From NCBI RefSeq assembly GCF_024128855.1, contig NZ_JAMYDV010000001.1, forward strand, positions 352,972 through 416,971: DNA of 64,000 nucleotides. The letters run 5' to 3'. The DNA comes from Rhodovulum tesquicola. GTDB taxonomy: Bacteria; Pseudomonadota; Alphaproteobacteria; Rhodobacterales; Rhodobacteraceae. Positions within the stretch are counted from its first letter, which is position 1; each line of letters starts with the position of its first letter. The notes under the pieces were generated by a model, which saw nothing but the letters and a program-made list of their open reading frames with translations, was not told where the DNA came from and searched no databases. Shown here one piece after another: positions 45,089-53,557 of the stretch. The position numbers and the translations under genes were made by a program.

Positions 45089-46063
45089 TCAGTCTCCTCG
45101 TTTTGCGATGAAGCGGCCAAAGGCGCGCGGGCCGTCGCCGGTGGCGATCTCGGCGGTCACGGTCAGGGTTTCGGCGTCGATCAGGCTGACGCTGTTGGAA
45201 AACCAGTTGGCAACCACGATGGTCGCGCCATTGGCGGTGGCGTCGATCCCCTCGGGGTATTCGCCGACCGCGATCTCGGCCAGCGCTGCGAGGGTGGCAA
45301 GGTCGATCACGCTGACCGTATCCGCGTGCTGGTTGGTGACGAAGGCCCGGCCACGGGCAAAGGCGACGCCATAGGGCTGGTCGCCGTCCGGAACCGTCGC
45401 CAGCACAAGGCGTCGGTCCACATCCACCACGCTCACGTCGTTAGAGCCGACATTGCCGACGAACAACCGCCCGTCCGGCGCAAAGCCCAGCCCGAAGGGC
45501 CGGGTGCCGACCGGGACCGTGCCCATGCGCGCAAGGTTTTCAAGGTCGAAAACCGAAACCTGCCCCGCCTCTTTGTCGGCCGAGGCAAGCCAGCGGCCAT
45601 CGGGGGATACCGCCAGCCCGGCAGGCGCGGCGCCCGTTTCCAGCGTGCCGGTCAGCGCCATTGCGGCGGCATCCACCACCCAGAGCCGCGCATTGTACCA
45701 GTCCGACACGAAGACGCGCCCGCGCAGCGGATCATGGGCGATGCCGATGGGGCCGCCGTCCAGCGCGACCTGCCCGGTCTGGTGCCCCGAGGCATCGAAG
45801 CGGCGCAGCGACTTGGTGTCGGGCGAGACGGCGAAGAAGCCGTCTGCCGCAACCGCAATCCCGGCAGGCTGGCCGGGCAGCGGGACCTGCGCCAGCTCGG
45901 TTCCGGCAGCCAGATCGAGGATCGAGACCGAACCGCCGTTCTGGTTCGTCACATAGGCAATATCGCCTGCCGCCGGAGGCGCGGCGAGCGTCCAGCCCAA
46001 GGCCAGCGCCAGAATGTCAGGGCGCGCCAAAGCGGTCGACCAGGGCGGACAGGCCCGCCTCAT
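45089..46063 (-). CDS. PQQ-associated YVTN beta-propeller protein
   Basis: 324 residues, start overlapping the SRPBCC gene by 47 bp; a TTG at 46030 would shorten the overlap. An export signal (DILALALGWTLAAPPAAGD) is followed by seven YVTN-type repeats (DIAYVTNQNGGSVSILDLAA, GRVFVSDWYNARLWVVDAAA, GRLFVGNVGSNDVSVVDVDR, RAFVTNQHADTVSVIDLATL, TIVVANWFSNSVSLIDAETL). This family is linked to PQQ-dependent alcohol catabolism. A periplasmic scaffold or binding role is likely; no catalytic residues are seen. Confidence 0.87.
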   Translation of the reverse strand: MRRACPPWSTALARPDILALALGWTLAAPPAAGDIAYVTNQNGGSVSILDLAAGTELAQVPLPGQPAGIAVAADGFFAVSPDTKSLRRFDASGHQTGQVALDGGPIGIAHDPLRGRVFVSDWYNARLWVVDAAAMALTGTLETGAAPAGLAVSPDGRWLASADKEAGQVSVFDLENLARMGTVPVGTRPFGLGFAPDGRLFVGNVGSNDVSVVDVDRRLVLATVPDGDQPYGVAFARGRAFVTNQHADTVSVIDLATLAALAEIAVGEYPEGIDATANGATIVVANWFSNSVSLIDAETLTVTAEIATGDGPRAFGRFIAKRGD

Positions 46064-46574
46064 AGACCGCTGTCACGGCCTTGATCGCGGCCTCGTCGTT
46101 CAGTTCGGGGGGCGGATCGTTGTTGGGATAGCCGCGATAGAAGGCGCCGCGCCATTCCACGACCGACCCGCCGCCATCGCGCGGCTTGACGGTCAGATGG
46201 GCGGAATAGTTCGTCACCGGCAGCACCTCGACCGCGACCTCGGTGATCCGGTAGGAATAGGTCATCTTCTCGGTATCGAATTTGTAAAGCTGTTCGGAAA
46301 TGGTCGGCCCGTCCGCCGCACCCAGCGTCAGCACCCGCGTCGCATCGACCGCGTTGCCGCCCTCGCCGGTCGTGGCGTGGACAGCCGGGTGCCAGCCCAT
46401 GTCCTGAAAGTCGCCCACGACCGCCCAGACCTCGGCCGGTTCGGCGGCCAGTTCGGTGGTCACGTCGACCTTCTGGCGCGTCGGCCCATGCGCCAGCGCC
46501 AGCGCGGGAACCATCACCGCCACGGCCGTCAGCGCGGCCAGAGAGCCATGGAACTTCACGAAATCCTCCCTCAT
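46017..46574 (-). CDS. Secreted SRPBCC (START-like) protein
   Basis: 185 residues with a signal peptide (LAALTAVAVMVPALALAHG). KVDVTTELAAEPAEVWAVVG and DFQDMGWHPAVHATTGEGG give the SRPBCC/polyketide-cyclase-like fold, which binds hydrophobic ligands. A periplasmic SRPBCC is unusual. It overlaps the DUF3280 gene upstream by 4 bp and the propeller gene downstream, forming one operon with the second SoxYZ-like gene. Ligand unknown. Confidence 0.83.
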   Translation of the reverse strand: MREDFVKFHGSLAALTAVAVMVPALALAHGPTRQKVDVTTELAAEPAEVWAVVGDFQDMGWHPAVHATTGEGGNAVDATRVLTLGAADGPTISEQLYKFDTEKMTYSYRITEVAVEVLPVTNYSAHLTVKPRDGGGSVVEWRGAFYRGYPNNDPPPELNDEAAIKAVTAVYEAGLSALVDRFGAP

Positions 46575-47086
46575 TCCTTGAAGAAATTGTTTTTCAGGAT
46601 GTAGCGCATGCCCCGAAGCCAGGAATCGTCGGTGTTCGAGCGGATATCAACGGACATCCCCCGCACCATTGCGCCGGTTTCGACATCGCGCATCACCAGG
46701 TTCATCGACAGGATAAGGTTCGACACCTTCTGCACCTCGCCGACCAGGACGTAATCGGCGCCCAGCTTGTCGGCGATCCGCAACTCGCAGCCATAGCAGT
46801 TGGCGGGGTTCTTGATGCGGGCCAGATCCTCGGCAACCGGCGCGTTGTCCATCAGCGCAAGCCCCTCGGCGCCAAAGCGTGCGCGCACCTCGTCCTCCAG
46901 CAGAACGATGCGCGCCTGTTCGTCTGCGCGCGCGCCGAAATAGTCGCCCTCGGTCGAGGTATCCAGAAAGGTGATGCCGAAGAACGCCACCTGCCCGTCG
47001 CGGTCCAGTGGGGCCTGCGCCGCGAGCGGGGCTGCGGCCAGAGCGATCAGGGCGGCAAGAGCCGCAAGAAGGGGGCGCAGGTTCAT
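46571..47086 (-). CDS. Secreted DUF3280/DUF2380-type protein
   Basis: 171 residues with a signal peptide (LAALAALIALAAAPLAAQA). VAFFGITFLDTSTEGDYFG and ADYVLVGEVQKVSNLILSMN are the family blocks; cysteines in NCYGCELRIA form a C-x2-C that could bind metal or form a disulfide. It is the first gene of the minus-strand set DUF3280, SRPBCC, propeller, SoxYZ-like 2. Divergent from the ABC gene cluster over about 200 bp. Function not established. Confidence 0.83.
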   Translation of the reverse strand: MNLRPLLAALAALIALAAAPLAAQAPLDRDGQVAFFGITFLDTSTEGDYFGARADEQARIVLLEDEVRARFGAEGLALMDNAPVAEDLARIKNPANCYGCELRIADKLGADYVLVGEVQKVSNLILSMNLVMRDVETGAMVRGMSVDIRSNTDDSWLRGMRYILKNNFFKE

Positions 47087-47288
47087 CGTCCGAGCTTATC
47101 CCCGCCCGGACAGGTCGCAATGCGCCTTAAGTATCGGTTTCCCATTTGCTCTGCGCTCTGGCACGATCCTCGAAACTCTGCCTGCGCTGGCGGGGAGGCG
47201 GCTGGCGGCGATGCTGTCCGCCGGTCCGGGTGATAAAGGGCGGACAAGAACGACACCGGAAACGCGCGCCGAAACCGGGAGGAAGATC

Positions 47289-48263
47289 ATGTTGAACCGA
47301 CTGACGGGCGCGCTTGCGGCCGCGCTGGCGCTATGGAGCGCCGCCGCTGCGTGGGCCGAGGATTTGCCGCGGCTGCGCGCGGCGGTGTTGCAGTTGGGCA
47401 CCGTGACCTGGGAACTGACGACGATCATGGAAAACGGGCTCGATACCGCGAACGGGTTCGAGCTGGTGCTGTCGCCCTTTGCCGATAACGGCGCCACGCG
47501 CGTCGCGGTCGAGGGGGGCGAGGCCGACATGATGGTGGTCGACTGGATCTGGGTCGCCCGCCAGCGCGCCGCGGGCCGGGACTATGTCGCGATCCCCTAT
47601 TCGCGGGCGGTGGGCGGTCTGGTGGTGCCCGCGGACAGCCCGGCGCAAAGCCTGAAGGACATGGCGGGGGCGAAGATCGGCATCGCGGGCGGACCGCTGG
47701 ACAAGAGCTGGCTGATCCTGCGCGCCTATGCCGCGCGCGAATACGGCATGGACCTGGCCGCCGAGACCGAACAGGTCTATGGCGCGCCGCCGCTGATCTT
47801 CAAGGCGGGGTTGTCGGGGGAAACCGGCGGGGCGATCAATTTCTGGCACTTCCTCGCCAAGATGAAGGCCGCGGGGATGCGCGAACTGATCTCGGTGGCG
47901 GATGCCTCGGCGGCGCTGGGGCTCGATCCGGATACCCCGCTTCTGAGCTATGCGCTCAAGGAAAGCTTTCTGGCCGAGAATCCCGGCATCGCCGAAGCCT
48001 TTTACGCCGCCTCGCGCGAGGCCAAGGCGATGCTTCTGGAAAGCGACGCGGCGTGGGAGGCGATCCGGCCCCTGATGAACGCCGCCAACGATGCCGAGTT
48101 CGAGCGGCTGCGCGACGATTATCGCGCGGGGATCCCGGCGCCGGGCAATGTCGATCCCGAGGCGGCGGACCGCTTTCTGGCGCTGATGGCGGAACTGGGC
48201 GGCGAGGAACTGGTGGGGCGGGCCACGACCCTGCCTGCGGGCCTGTTCCTGGAACTGGAGTGA
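47289..48263 (+). CDS. ABC importer substrate-binding protein (NMT1/TauA class)
   Basis: 324 residues from the ATG at 47289, with a signal peptide (ALALWSAAAAWAEDLP). Two-lobed binding-protein features of COG0715: LQLGTVTWELTTIMENGLD, GGEADMMVVDWIWVARQRAA, KDMAGAKIGIAGGPLDKSWL. The ligand is unknown; its position in the XoxF island suggests an alcohol-related compound, a cofactor or a metal chelate. It is followed by permease and ATPase genes. Confidence 0.87.
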   Translation: MLNRLTGALAAALALWSAAAAWAEDLPRLRAAVLQLGTVTWELTTIMENGLDTANGFELVLSPFADNGATRVAVEGGEADMMVVDWIWVARQRAAGRDYVAIPYSRAVGGLVVPADSPAQSLKDMAGAKIGIAGGPLDKSWLILRAYAAREYGMDLAAETEQVYGAPPLIFKAGLSGETGGAINFWHFLAKMKAAGMRELISVADASAALGLDPDTPLLSYALKESFLAENPGIAEAFYAASREAKAMLLESDAAWEAIRPLMNAANDAEFERLRDDYRAGIPAPGNVDPEAADRFLALMAELGGEELVGRATTLPAGLFLELE

Positions 48264-48272
48264 GCGGCGGCG

Positions 48273-49022
48273 ATGCTTGGCCGCCTCGCCGTCCCGGCGA
48301 TCTCGCTTTCCGGTCTGCTGCTCTTGTGGATCATCGCCGCGGCGCTGACCGCCGATCCGCAGATCCTGCCCCAGCCCTTTGCGCTGGTCGGGCCATGGCT
48401 GGCCGAGATCCGCTCGGGCGCGCTGCCCCATCACCTGGGCCAGACGCTGGTCCGGGTGATCTGGGCGTTCTGCCTTGCGATGAGCCTGGGGTTGATCCTC
48501 GGCCTGCTGATGGGCCGGTTCGAGCGGCTGAACCGCTGGCTCGATCCGTGGCTGGTGGTGTTCCTGAACCTGCCCGCGCTGGTGCTGATTGTGCTTTGCT
48601 ATCTGTGGATCGGGCTGAACGAGACAGCGGCCATCGTGGCGGTGACGCTGAACAAGGTGCCGAACGTCACCGTCACCATCCGCGAGGGCGCGCGGGCGCT
48701 GTCGGCCGATCTGGACGCCATGGCGCGGGTCTATCGCATGTCCGGCTGGGCGCGGCTGCGCCATGTGCTGTTGCCCCAGCTTGCTCCTTTCGTGGCGGCG
48801 GCGGCGCGGGGCGGTGTGGCGGTGATCTGGAAGATCGTCCTGGTGGTCGAGTTCCTGGGCCGGTCGAACGGGATCGGCTTCAAGATCCACCTTTACTTCC
48901 AGCTGTTCGACGTGGGCATGGTGCTGATCTACGCGCTATCCTTCATCGTGGTGATGCTGGCCGTCGAATGGCTGATCCTGCAACCGTGGGAGCGGCGCGC
49001 GCGGCGCTGGCGGACGGCATGA
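48273..49022 (+). CDS. ABC importer permease
   Basis: 249 residues, about six membrane helices. The cytoplasmic EAA-like loop reads TIREGARALSADLDAMARVY RMSG-type sequence before WARLRHVLLPQLAPF, as in SsuC/TauC permeases. It forms the importer with the preceding binding protein and the ATPase, whose ATG overlaps its stop by 4 bp. Confidence 0.87.
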   Translation: MLGRLAVPAISLSGLLLLWIIAAALTADPQILPQPFALVGPWLAEIRSGALPHHLGQTLVRVIWAFCLAMSLGLILGLLMGRFERLNRWLDPWLVVFLNLPALVLIVLCYLWIGLNETAAIVAVTLNKVPNVTVTIREGARALSADLDAMARVYRMSGWARLRHVLLPQLAPFVAAAARGGVAVIWKIVLVVEFLGRSNGIGFKIHLYFQLFDVGMVLIYALSFIVVMLAVEWLILQPWERRARRWRTA

Positions 49023-49630
49023 TCCGCGTCGATATCCGCGCCAAGTCCTTTGGCGATACCCCCGTTCTGGGCCCGGTCGCCTTCGAGGTCGCCAAGGGCG
49101 AGACGGTGGCGATCCTTGGCCCCTCGGGTATCGGCAAGACGACGCTCTTGCGTATCGTTGCCGGGCTGGATGACAGGTTCGAAGGCACGGTCGAGCGGCC
49201 CGGCCGGATCGCGATGGTGTTCCAGGAACCGACCCTTCTGCCCTGGCGCAGCGTGCTGCAGAACCTGACGCTGGTGCATCCGGGCCTGACGCGCCGGGCG
49301 GCGCGCGACATGCTGGCCCGGGTCGGTATCGGCGACAAGGCGCATGCCTTTCCCGGCCAGCTTTCGCTGGGCCAGCAGCGGCGGCTTGCCCTGGCACGCG
49401 CCTTTGCCGGGCATCCCGAGCTTCTGATCATGGACGAGCCCTTTGTTTCGCTCGACCCTGCAACCGCCGAGACGATGCTGGCGCTGACCGAGCGGCTGAT
49501 CGCCGAGGAGCGGCCAGCCACGCTGTTCGTGACCCACTCTCGCGCCGAGGCCGAGCGCCTCGGGACCCGGATTCTGGACCTTGCCGGCCGGCCCGCTATC
49601 CTCTCACCTGCCCAGGGACAGGACATATGA
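49019..49630 (+). CDS. ABC importer ATP-binding protein
   Basis: 203 residues from the ATG at 49019. Walker A LGPSGIGKTTLLR, Q-loop MVFQEPTLLPW, signature LSLGQQRRLALARAF, Walker B LLIMDEPFVSLD and the switch histidine in FVTHSRAE. The signature LSLGQ in place of LSGGQ is a conservative change. It belongs to the SsuB/TauB class and is short for it. It overlaps the next ATPase gene by 4 bp. Confidence 0.9.
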   Translation: MIRVDIRAKSFGDTPVLGPVAFEVAKGETVAILGPSGIGKTTLLRIVAGLDDRFEGTVERPGRIAMVFQEPTLLPWRSVLQNLTLVHPGLTRRAARDMLARVGIGDKAHAFPGQLSLGQQRRLALARAFAGHPELLIMDEPFVSLDPATAETMLALTERLIAEERPATLFVTHSRAEAERLGTRILDLAGRPAILSPAQGQDI

Positions 49631-50364
49631 CCCGCACCACCGCCCTTTGCGTTTCCAATGTCAGCCTGTCCTACGGGGCGAAAAGGGCGCTGGACGATGT
49701 GTCCTTCGCGCTGGACCGGGGGCGGTTCTGCGCGCTTCTGGGGCCGAACGGGGCGGGGAAATCGACGCTGTTCTCGTTGCTCACGCGGCTTCTGGTGACG
49801 CGCGAGGGCAGGATCGAGGTGGCGGGCTTCGACCTGGCCCGCAACCCGCGCGCAGCACTTGCCCGGATCGGGGTGGTGTTCCAGCAGCCGACGCTGGATC
49901 TGGATACGAGTGTCATGCGCAACATGCGCTATTTCGCGGCGCTGCACGGCATGGCGGGGCGCGATGCCACCGCCCGGATCGACGCCGCGCTGGAGCGGCT
50001 GAACATGCGCGAGCGCGCGGACGAGAAGGTGCGCGCGCTGAATGGCGGGCACCGCCGGCGGATGGAGATTGCCCGCGCGCTGATCCATGCGCCCGAGGTG
50101 CTGTTGCTGGACGAGCCGACCGTGGGGCTGGACACCGCCGCGCGCCGGTCGATCACCGCCCATGTCCACGATCTGGCGGCCGAGGGGCTGACGGTCCTGT
50201 GGGCCACCCATCTGGTCGACGAGATCGAGCCTTCGGACGATGTCGTGGTGCTGAATCGCGGCCGGGTGCTGAAACAGGCCAGTGCGGCCGAGATTGCGGG
50301 CGAGGGCGATCTGATCGACGCCTTCATCGAGATGACCGGCGGCAATGACGAGGCGGCGGCATGA
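49627..50364 (+). CDS. ABC exporter ATPase, PQQ-dependent alcohol dehydrogenase system
   Basis: 245 residues. Walker A LGPNGAGKSTLFS, Q-loop VVFQQPTLDLD, a divergent signature LNGGHRRRMEIARAL, Walker B LLLDEPTVGLD and switch ATHLVDE. It matches the ABC ATPases found with PQQ alcohol systems (DrrA/ABC-2 class). It partners the ABC-2 permease next to it (ATGA overlap). Cargo unknown. Confidence 0.9.
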   Translation: MTRTTALCVSNVSLSYGAKRALDDVSFALDRGRFCALLGPNGAGKSTLFSLLTRLLVTREGRIEVAGFDLARNPRAALARIGVVFQQPTLDLDTSVMRNMRYFAALHGMAGRDATARIDAALERLNMRERADEKVRALNGGHRRRMEIARALIHAPEVLLLDEPTVGLDTAARRSITAHVHDLAAEGLTVLWATHLVDEIEPSDDVVVLNRGRVLKQASAAEIAGEGDLIDAFIEMTGGNDEAAA

Positions 50365-51152
50365 ACGCCTGGACGATCGCGCTTTACGCCATCGTGCTGC
50401 GCGAGGCGATGCGGTTTCTTCAGAACCGCGGCCGTTTCCTTTCGGCGCTGGTGCGCCCGCTGGTCTGGCTGGTGATCTTTGCCGCGGGGTTCCGCGCGGC
50501 GCTGGGCCTGTCGATCACGCCGCCCTACCAGACCTATATCACCTACGAGGTCTACATCGTCCCCGGCCTTTGCGCGATGATCCAGCTTTTCAACGGGATG
50601 CAGTCCTCGCTTTCGCTGGTCTACGATCAGGAAATGGGCTCCATGCGGCTGTTGCTGACCTCCCCCCGGCCGCGCTGGTGGCTTCTGTTCTGCAAGCTGA
50701 TGGCGGGCGTGGCGGTGTCGCTGTTGCAAGTCTATGCCTTTCTCGGCATCGCCGCGCTGATGGGCATCAGGATGCCCGCGATGGGCTATGTCTACGTCCT
50801 GCCGGCGCTTGTCCTCAGCGGGTTGATGCTGGGGGCGCTGGGGCTGTTGATCTCGTCCACGATCAGGCAGCTCGAGAATTTCGCGGGCGTGATGAATTTC
50901 GTCATCTTCCCGATGTTCTTCCTGTCGACCGCGCTTTATCCGCTGTGGAAGATGGCCGAAGCCTCGCGGCTGCTGCGCGACATCTGCGCGGTGAACCCCT
51001 TTACCCATGCGGTCGAACTGATCCGCTTTGCGCTTTATGCGCAGTTCAACGGCTGGGCGTTGCTGTGGGTCGGGACCGGGGCGGTCGCGTTCTTCCTGCT
51101 GGCGCTATTGGGCTATGACCCGGCGCGGGGGCTGATGCGGCGCAAGGGATAG
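50361..51152 (+). CDS. ABC-2 type permease, PQQ alcohol system
   Basis: 263 residues, six membrane helices. GFRAALGLSITPPYQTYITYE, VPGLCAMIQLFNGMQSSLSL, MGSMRLLLTSPRPRWWLLFC and ICAVNPFTHAVELIRFALY are ABC-2 permease features as in PedC-like proteins of PQQ alcohol clusters. With the preceding ATPase it should export a small compound or act on the envelope. Last gene of the methylotrophy island. Confidence 0.88.
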   Translation: MNAWTIALYAIVLREAMRFLQNRGRFLSALVRPLVWLVIFAAGFRAALGLSITPPYQTYITYEVYIVPGLCAMIQLFNGMQSSLSLVYDQEMGSMRLLLTSPRPRWWLLFCKLMAGVAVSLLQVYAFLGIAALMGIRMPAMGYVYVLPALVLSGLMLGALGLLISSTIRQLENFAGVMNFVIFPMFFLSTALYPLWKMAEASRLLRDICAVNPFTHAVELIRFALYAQFNGWALLWVGTGAVAFFLLALLGYDPARGLMRRKG

Positions 51153-51328
51153 CCGCGTTCTGCCCGGGATTCAGGCAGCGCAGGGCGAAAACGTCGCCGA
51201 TTTCTGCTTTGCATGTGCAGCATGGATTTTGCTGCGATGCAGCATTGCGGGAAGCGCGCGCCCGGTTAACCATCAATGCAGGATCGCCTGCCATCCTTTC
51301 GGCAGGAACCGGAAAGCGCGAGGTCGCC

Positions 51329-51541
51329 ATGATCGAACTTGTCTTCGTCGCCTGCTTTGGACTGGCGCAGAATGAACAACGGGCCTGCGAGGAACGCAGC
51401 CTGATCTATACCGACATCTCACCCATGGCCTGCATGATGGGGGCCCAGCCGGAACTGGCAAAATGGGTCGAGACGCATCCGAACTGGACCGTCGCCAACT
51501 GGAAATGCCGGTATCTGAACACCGCCCAGCGCAAGGCCTGA
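51329..51541 (+). CDS. Small conserved protein, unknown
   Basis: 70 residues from the ATG at 51329 (the frame is open further upstream without homology). LVFVACFGLAQNEQRACEERSL-type N-terminus (hydrophobic, with cysteines), ACMMGAQPELAKWVETHPNW and WKCRYLNTAQ. Four cysteines suggest disulfides and secretion. It resembles small orphan proteins seen in Rhodobacterales; no function is known. The 176 bp upstream contain short self-complementary stretches only. Confidence 0.6.
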   Translation: MIELVFVACFGLAQNEQRACEERSLIYTDISPMACMMGAQPELAKWVETHPNWTVANWKCRYLNTAQRKA

Positions 51542-51598
51542 TCCCGCGGGCTGCGTTTGCGCTTGAAGCGGCTGCGGGGTAGGGGTTCAGTCCGGGCC

Positions 51599-52474
51599 AT
51601 GGTTCCGGACGCACCCCTGACCCCCAAGGATATCGAGCCGCTTGAGCGGATCGCGCGGTTTTCCTGGGACTGGGCGCCCGCCCTTTGCGCGCCCGGCGAT
51701 GGCTGCGCCGATTACCACCGGGCCTGGTCGATGCTGCGGCTGGTGCTGGCACAGGGCAAGCCGCCCGCGGGCTGGCGGTTCTTTCACGCCGAGATCGCCC
51801 GGGCCGCGGCGCAGGGTGCGCGGCGGGTGCTGATCTCGGGCGGGGCCGATACCGGGGTTTTGTCGATTGTCGCCTCGGGCTTTCGCAATGCGGGCGTTGC
51901 GCCGCAAATCACCTATGTCGACCGCTGCGCGACGCCGGTCATGCAGAACCGCCTGCTGGGCGCCGAGTTGGGCCTCGATCTGACCGCCCGCACCGCCGAC
52001 ATGCTGGACTTCCGCGCCGAGGGCATGGATCTGGTGATCGCCCATTCCTTCCTCGTCTTCTTTCCGCGCGACCAGCGCGGCCGGGTCGTTGCCAACTGGG
52101 CGGCAAGCCTTGTGCCCGGCGGCGCGGTGCTGATGTCCAGCGCGCTGGCCGAGGATGGCGAGGGCGAGCCCTGGCGGCCAGAGGGCGCGGACGACATCCC
52201 GGCCCGGCAGGCCAGGCTGACCGAACAGGCGCGAGCCGCGGGGCTTGCGCCCGTGGAGGTGGCCGAACTGGCCGAGGTCGCGGGCCGGTTCTGGGCATCC
52301 CGCCCGACACGGCGCACCGGCCCCCTGGGCGAGGCCGAGATGCGCGGGCTGTTCGCGGCGGCCGGGCTGACGGTCGAGCGGGTGGACCATACCGGCAAGT
52401 CAACGGACCTGGCCAACGGAACGGGCACGCTGCGCCGCCGCCGGGCCGCGATCATCGCGCGCAAGCCCGCCTGA
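51599..52474 (+). CDS. Class I SAM-dependent methyltransferase
   Basis: 291 residues from the ATG at 51599. GARRVLISGGADTGVLSIV (SAM-binding), ITYVDRCATPVMQNRLLGAE and DMLDFRAEGMDLVIAHSFLV make a Rossmann methyltransferase fold. Substrate unknown. No signal peptide. It stands alone between the small protein gene and the S49 peptidase. Confidence 0.78.
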   Translation: MVPDAPLTPKDIEPLERIARFSWDWAPALCAPGDGCADYHRAWSMLRLVLAQGKPPAGWRFFHAEIARAAAQGARRVLISGGADTGVLSIVASGFRNAGVAPQITYVDRCATPVMQNRLLGAELGLDLTARTADMLDFRAEGMDLVIAHSFLVFFPRDQRGRVVANWAASLVPGGAVLMSSALAEDGEGEPWRPEGADDIPARQARLTEQARAAGLAPVEVAELAEVAGRFWASRPTRRTGPLGEAEMRGLFAAAGLTVERVDHTGKSTDLANGTGTLRRRRAAIIARKPA

Positions 52475-52562
52475 GCTGCGCGGCCGGGCGGCGATGCAAC
52501 AGGGCGGGGCCATTTCTTCTGCCGTCTTGTTCGGACCCGCCCCCCACTCTACATGCGAGTCC

Positions 52563-53366
52563 ATGAAGCGCTGGCTCCCCTTCGTGAAATCCGATCCACT
52601 GGTGGCGGTGATCCGTCTTTCCGGCCCGATTGCGGCGGGCGGCCGGGGCGGGGCCAGCTTGTCGGATGCGGGGCTTGCGCCGGTGATCGAGCGCGCCTTT
52701 CGCAAGGGCCGCCCGGCCGCGGTGGCGCTGGCGCTGAACTCGCCCGGCGGATCGCCTGCGCAAAGCGCGCTGATCGGCGCGCGGATCCGCCGGCTTGCCG
52801 AGGAATGCGAGGTGCCGGTCTTCGCCTTCGTCGAGGATGTCGCCGCCTCGGGCGGCTACTGGCTGGCCTGCGCGGCCGACGAGATCTGGGCCGACCGCAG
52901 TTCCATCATCGGCTCGATCGGGGTGATCTATACGGGCTTCGGCTTTCCCGAGTTCATCGCGCGCTACGGCGTCGAACGCCGGGTGCATGCCGCGGGCGAA
53001 AGCAAGAGCTTCCTCGACCCGTTCCAGCCGGAAAAGCCCGAGGATGTCGCGCGGCTGATGCAGTTGCAGACCCCGATCCACGAAGCGTTCAAGGACCATG
53101 TCCGCGCGCGTCGCGGCACGCGGCTGAAGGAGGATCGCGACCTCTTTACCGGCGATGTCTGGGTCGGGGAGCAGGCGGTCGAACTGGGGCTGGCGGATGG
53201 CATCGGCCATATGGTGCCGGTGATGAAGGACCGTTTTGGCGACAAGGTGAAGTTCGCGCTGCATAGCCCGCGCAAGGGTCTTTGGTCGCGGCTCGGTGCG
53301 CCCGCGGTGGCGGGCGTGATGGACGAGATCGAGGCGCGCGCGCTGTGGGCGCGCTATGGGTTGTAG
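52563..53366 (+). CDS. S49-family (SppA/SohB-like) peptidase
   Basis: 267 residues from the ATG at 52563. AVALALNSPGGSPAQSALIG, FVEDVAASGGYWLACAADEI (nucleophile Ser in ASGGY), IIGSIGVIYTGFGFPEFIARYGV and GRADGDVWVGEQAVELGLAD-like C-terminus mark a short signal-peptide-peptidase A/SohB protein. The general-base lysine lies in the GESKSFLDPFQ region. No clear membrane anchor; acts on peptides or membrane proteins at the cytoplasmic face. Confidence 0.9.
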   Translation: MKRWLPFVKSDPLVAVIRLSGPIAAGGRGGASLSDAGLAPVIERAFRKGRPAAVALALNSPGGSPAQSALIGARIRRLAEECEVPVFAFVEDVAASGGYWLACAADEIWADRSSIIGSIGVIYTGFGFPEFIARYGVERRVHAAGESKSFLDPFQPEKPEDVARLMQLQTPIHEAFKDHVRARRGTRLKEDRDLFTGDVWVGEQAVELGLADGIGHMVPVMKDRFGDKVKFALHSPRKGLWSRLGAPAVAGVMDEIEARALWARYGL

Positions 53367-53369
53367 GAT

Positions 53370-53552
53370 ATGATACTCAAGATCGTGACGCTCTTCCTGA
53401 TCGGCATGGCCGTGCTGGCCATGTTCGGCAGGCTGCGCCTGCCCGGGACGGGCGGTCGGCGCATTGCCTTCGGGCGGTCCAGAACCGGCAAATGCCCCGC
53501 CTGTGGGCGCCATCGGATCGGCAGCGGTCCCTGCCCCTGCGGAAAGGGCTAG
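53370..53552 (+). CDS. Short membrane-anchored zinc-ribbon protein
   Basis: 60 residues. One N-terminal membrane helix (IVTLFLIGMAVLAMFG) is followed by a zinc-ribbon pair KCPACGRHRIGSGPCPCGKG (four cysteines). It starts 3 bp after the S49 peptidase stop and ends 5 bp before the exchanger gene, so it is co-transcribed. Function unknown; pairing with the peptidase is a possible clue. Confidence 0.75.
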   Translation: MILKIVTLFLIGMAVLAMFGRLRLPGTGGRRIAFGRSRTGKCPACGRHRIGSGPCPCGKG

Positions 53553-53557
53553 GCACA

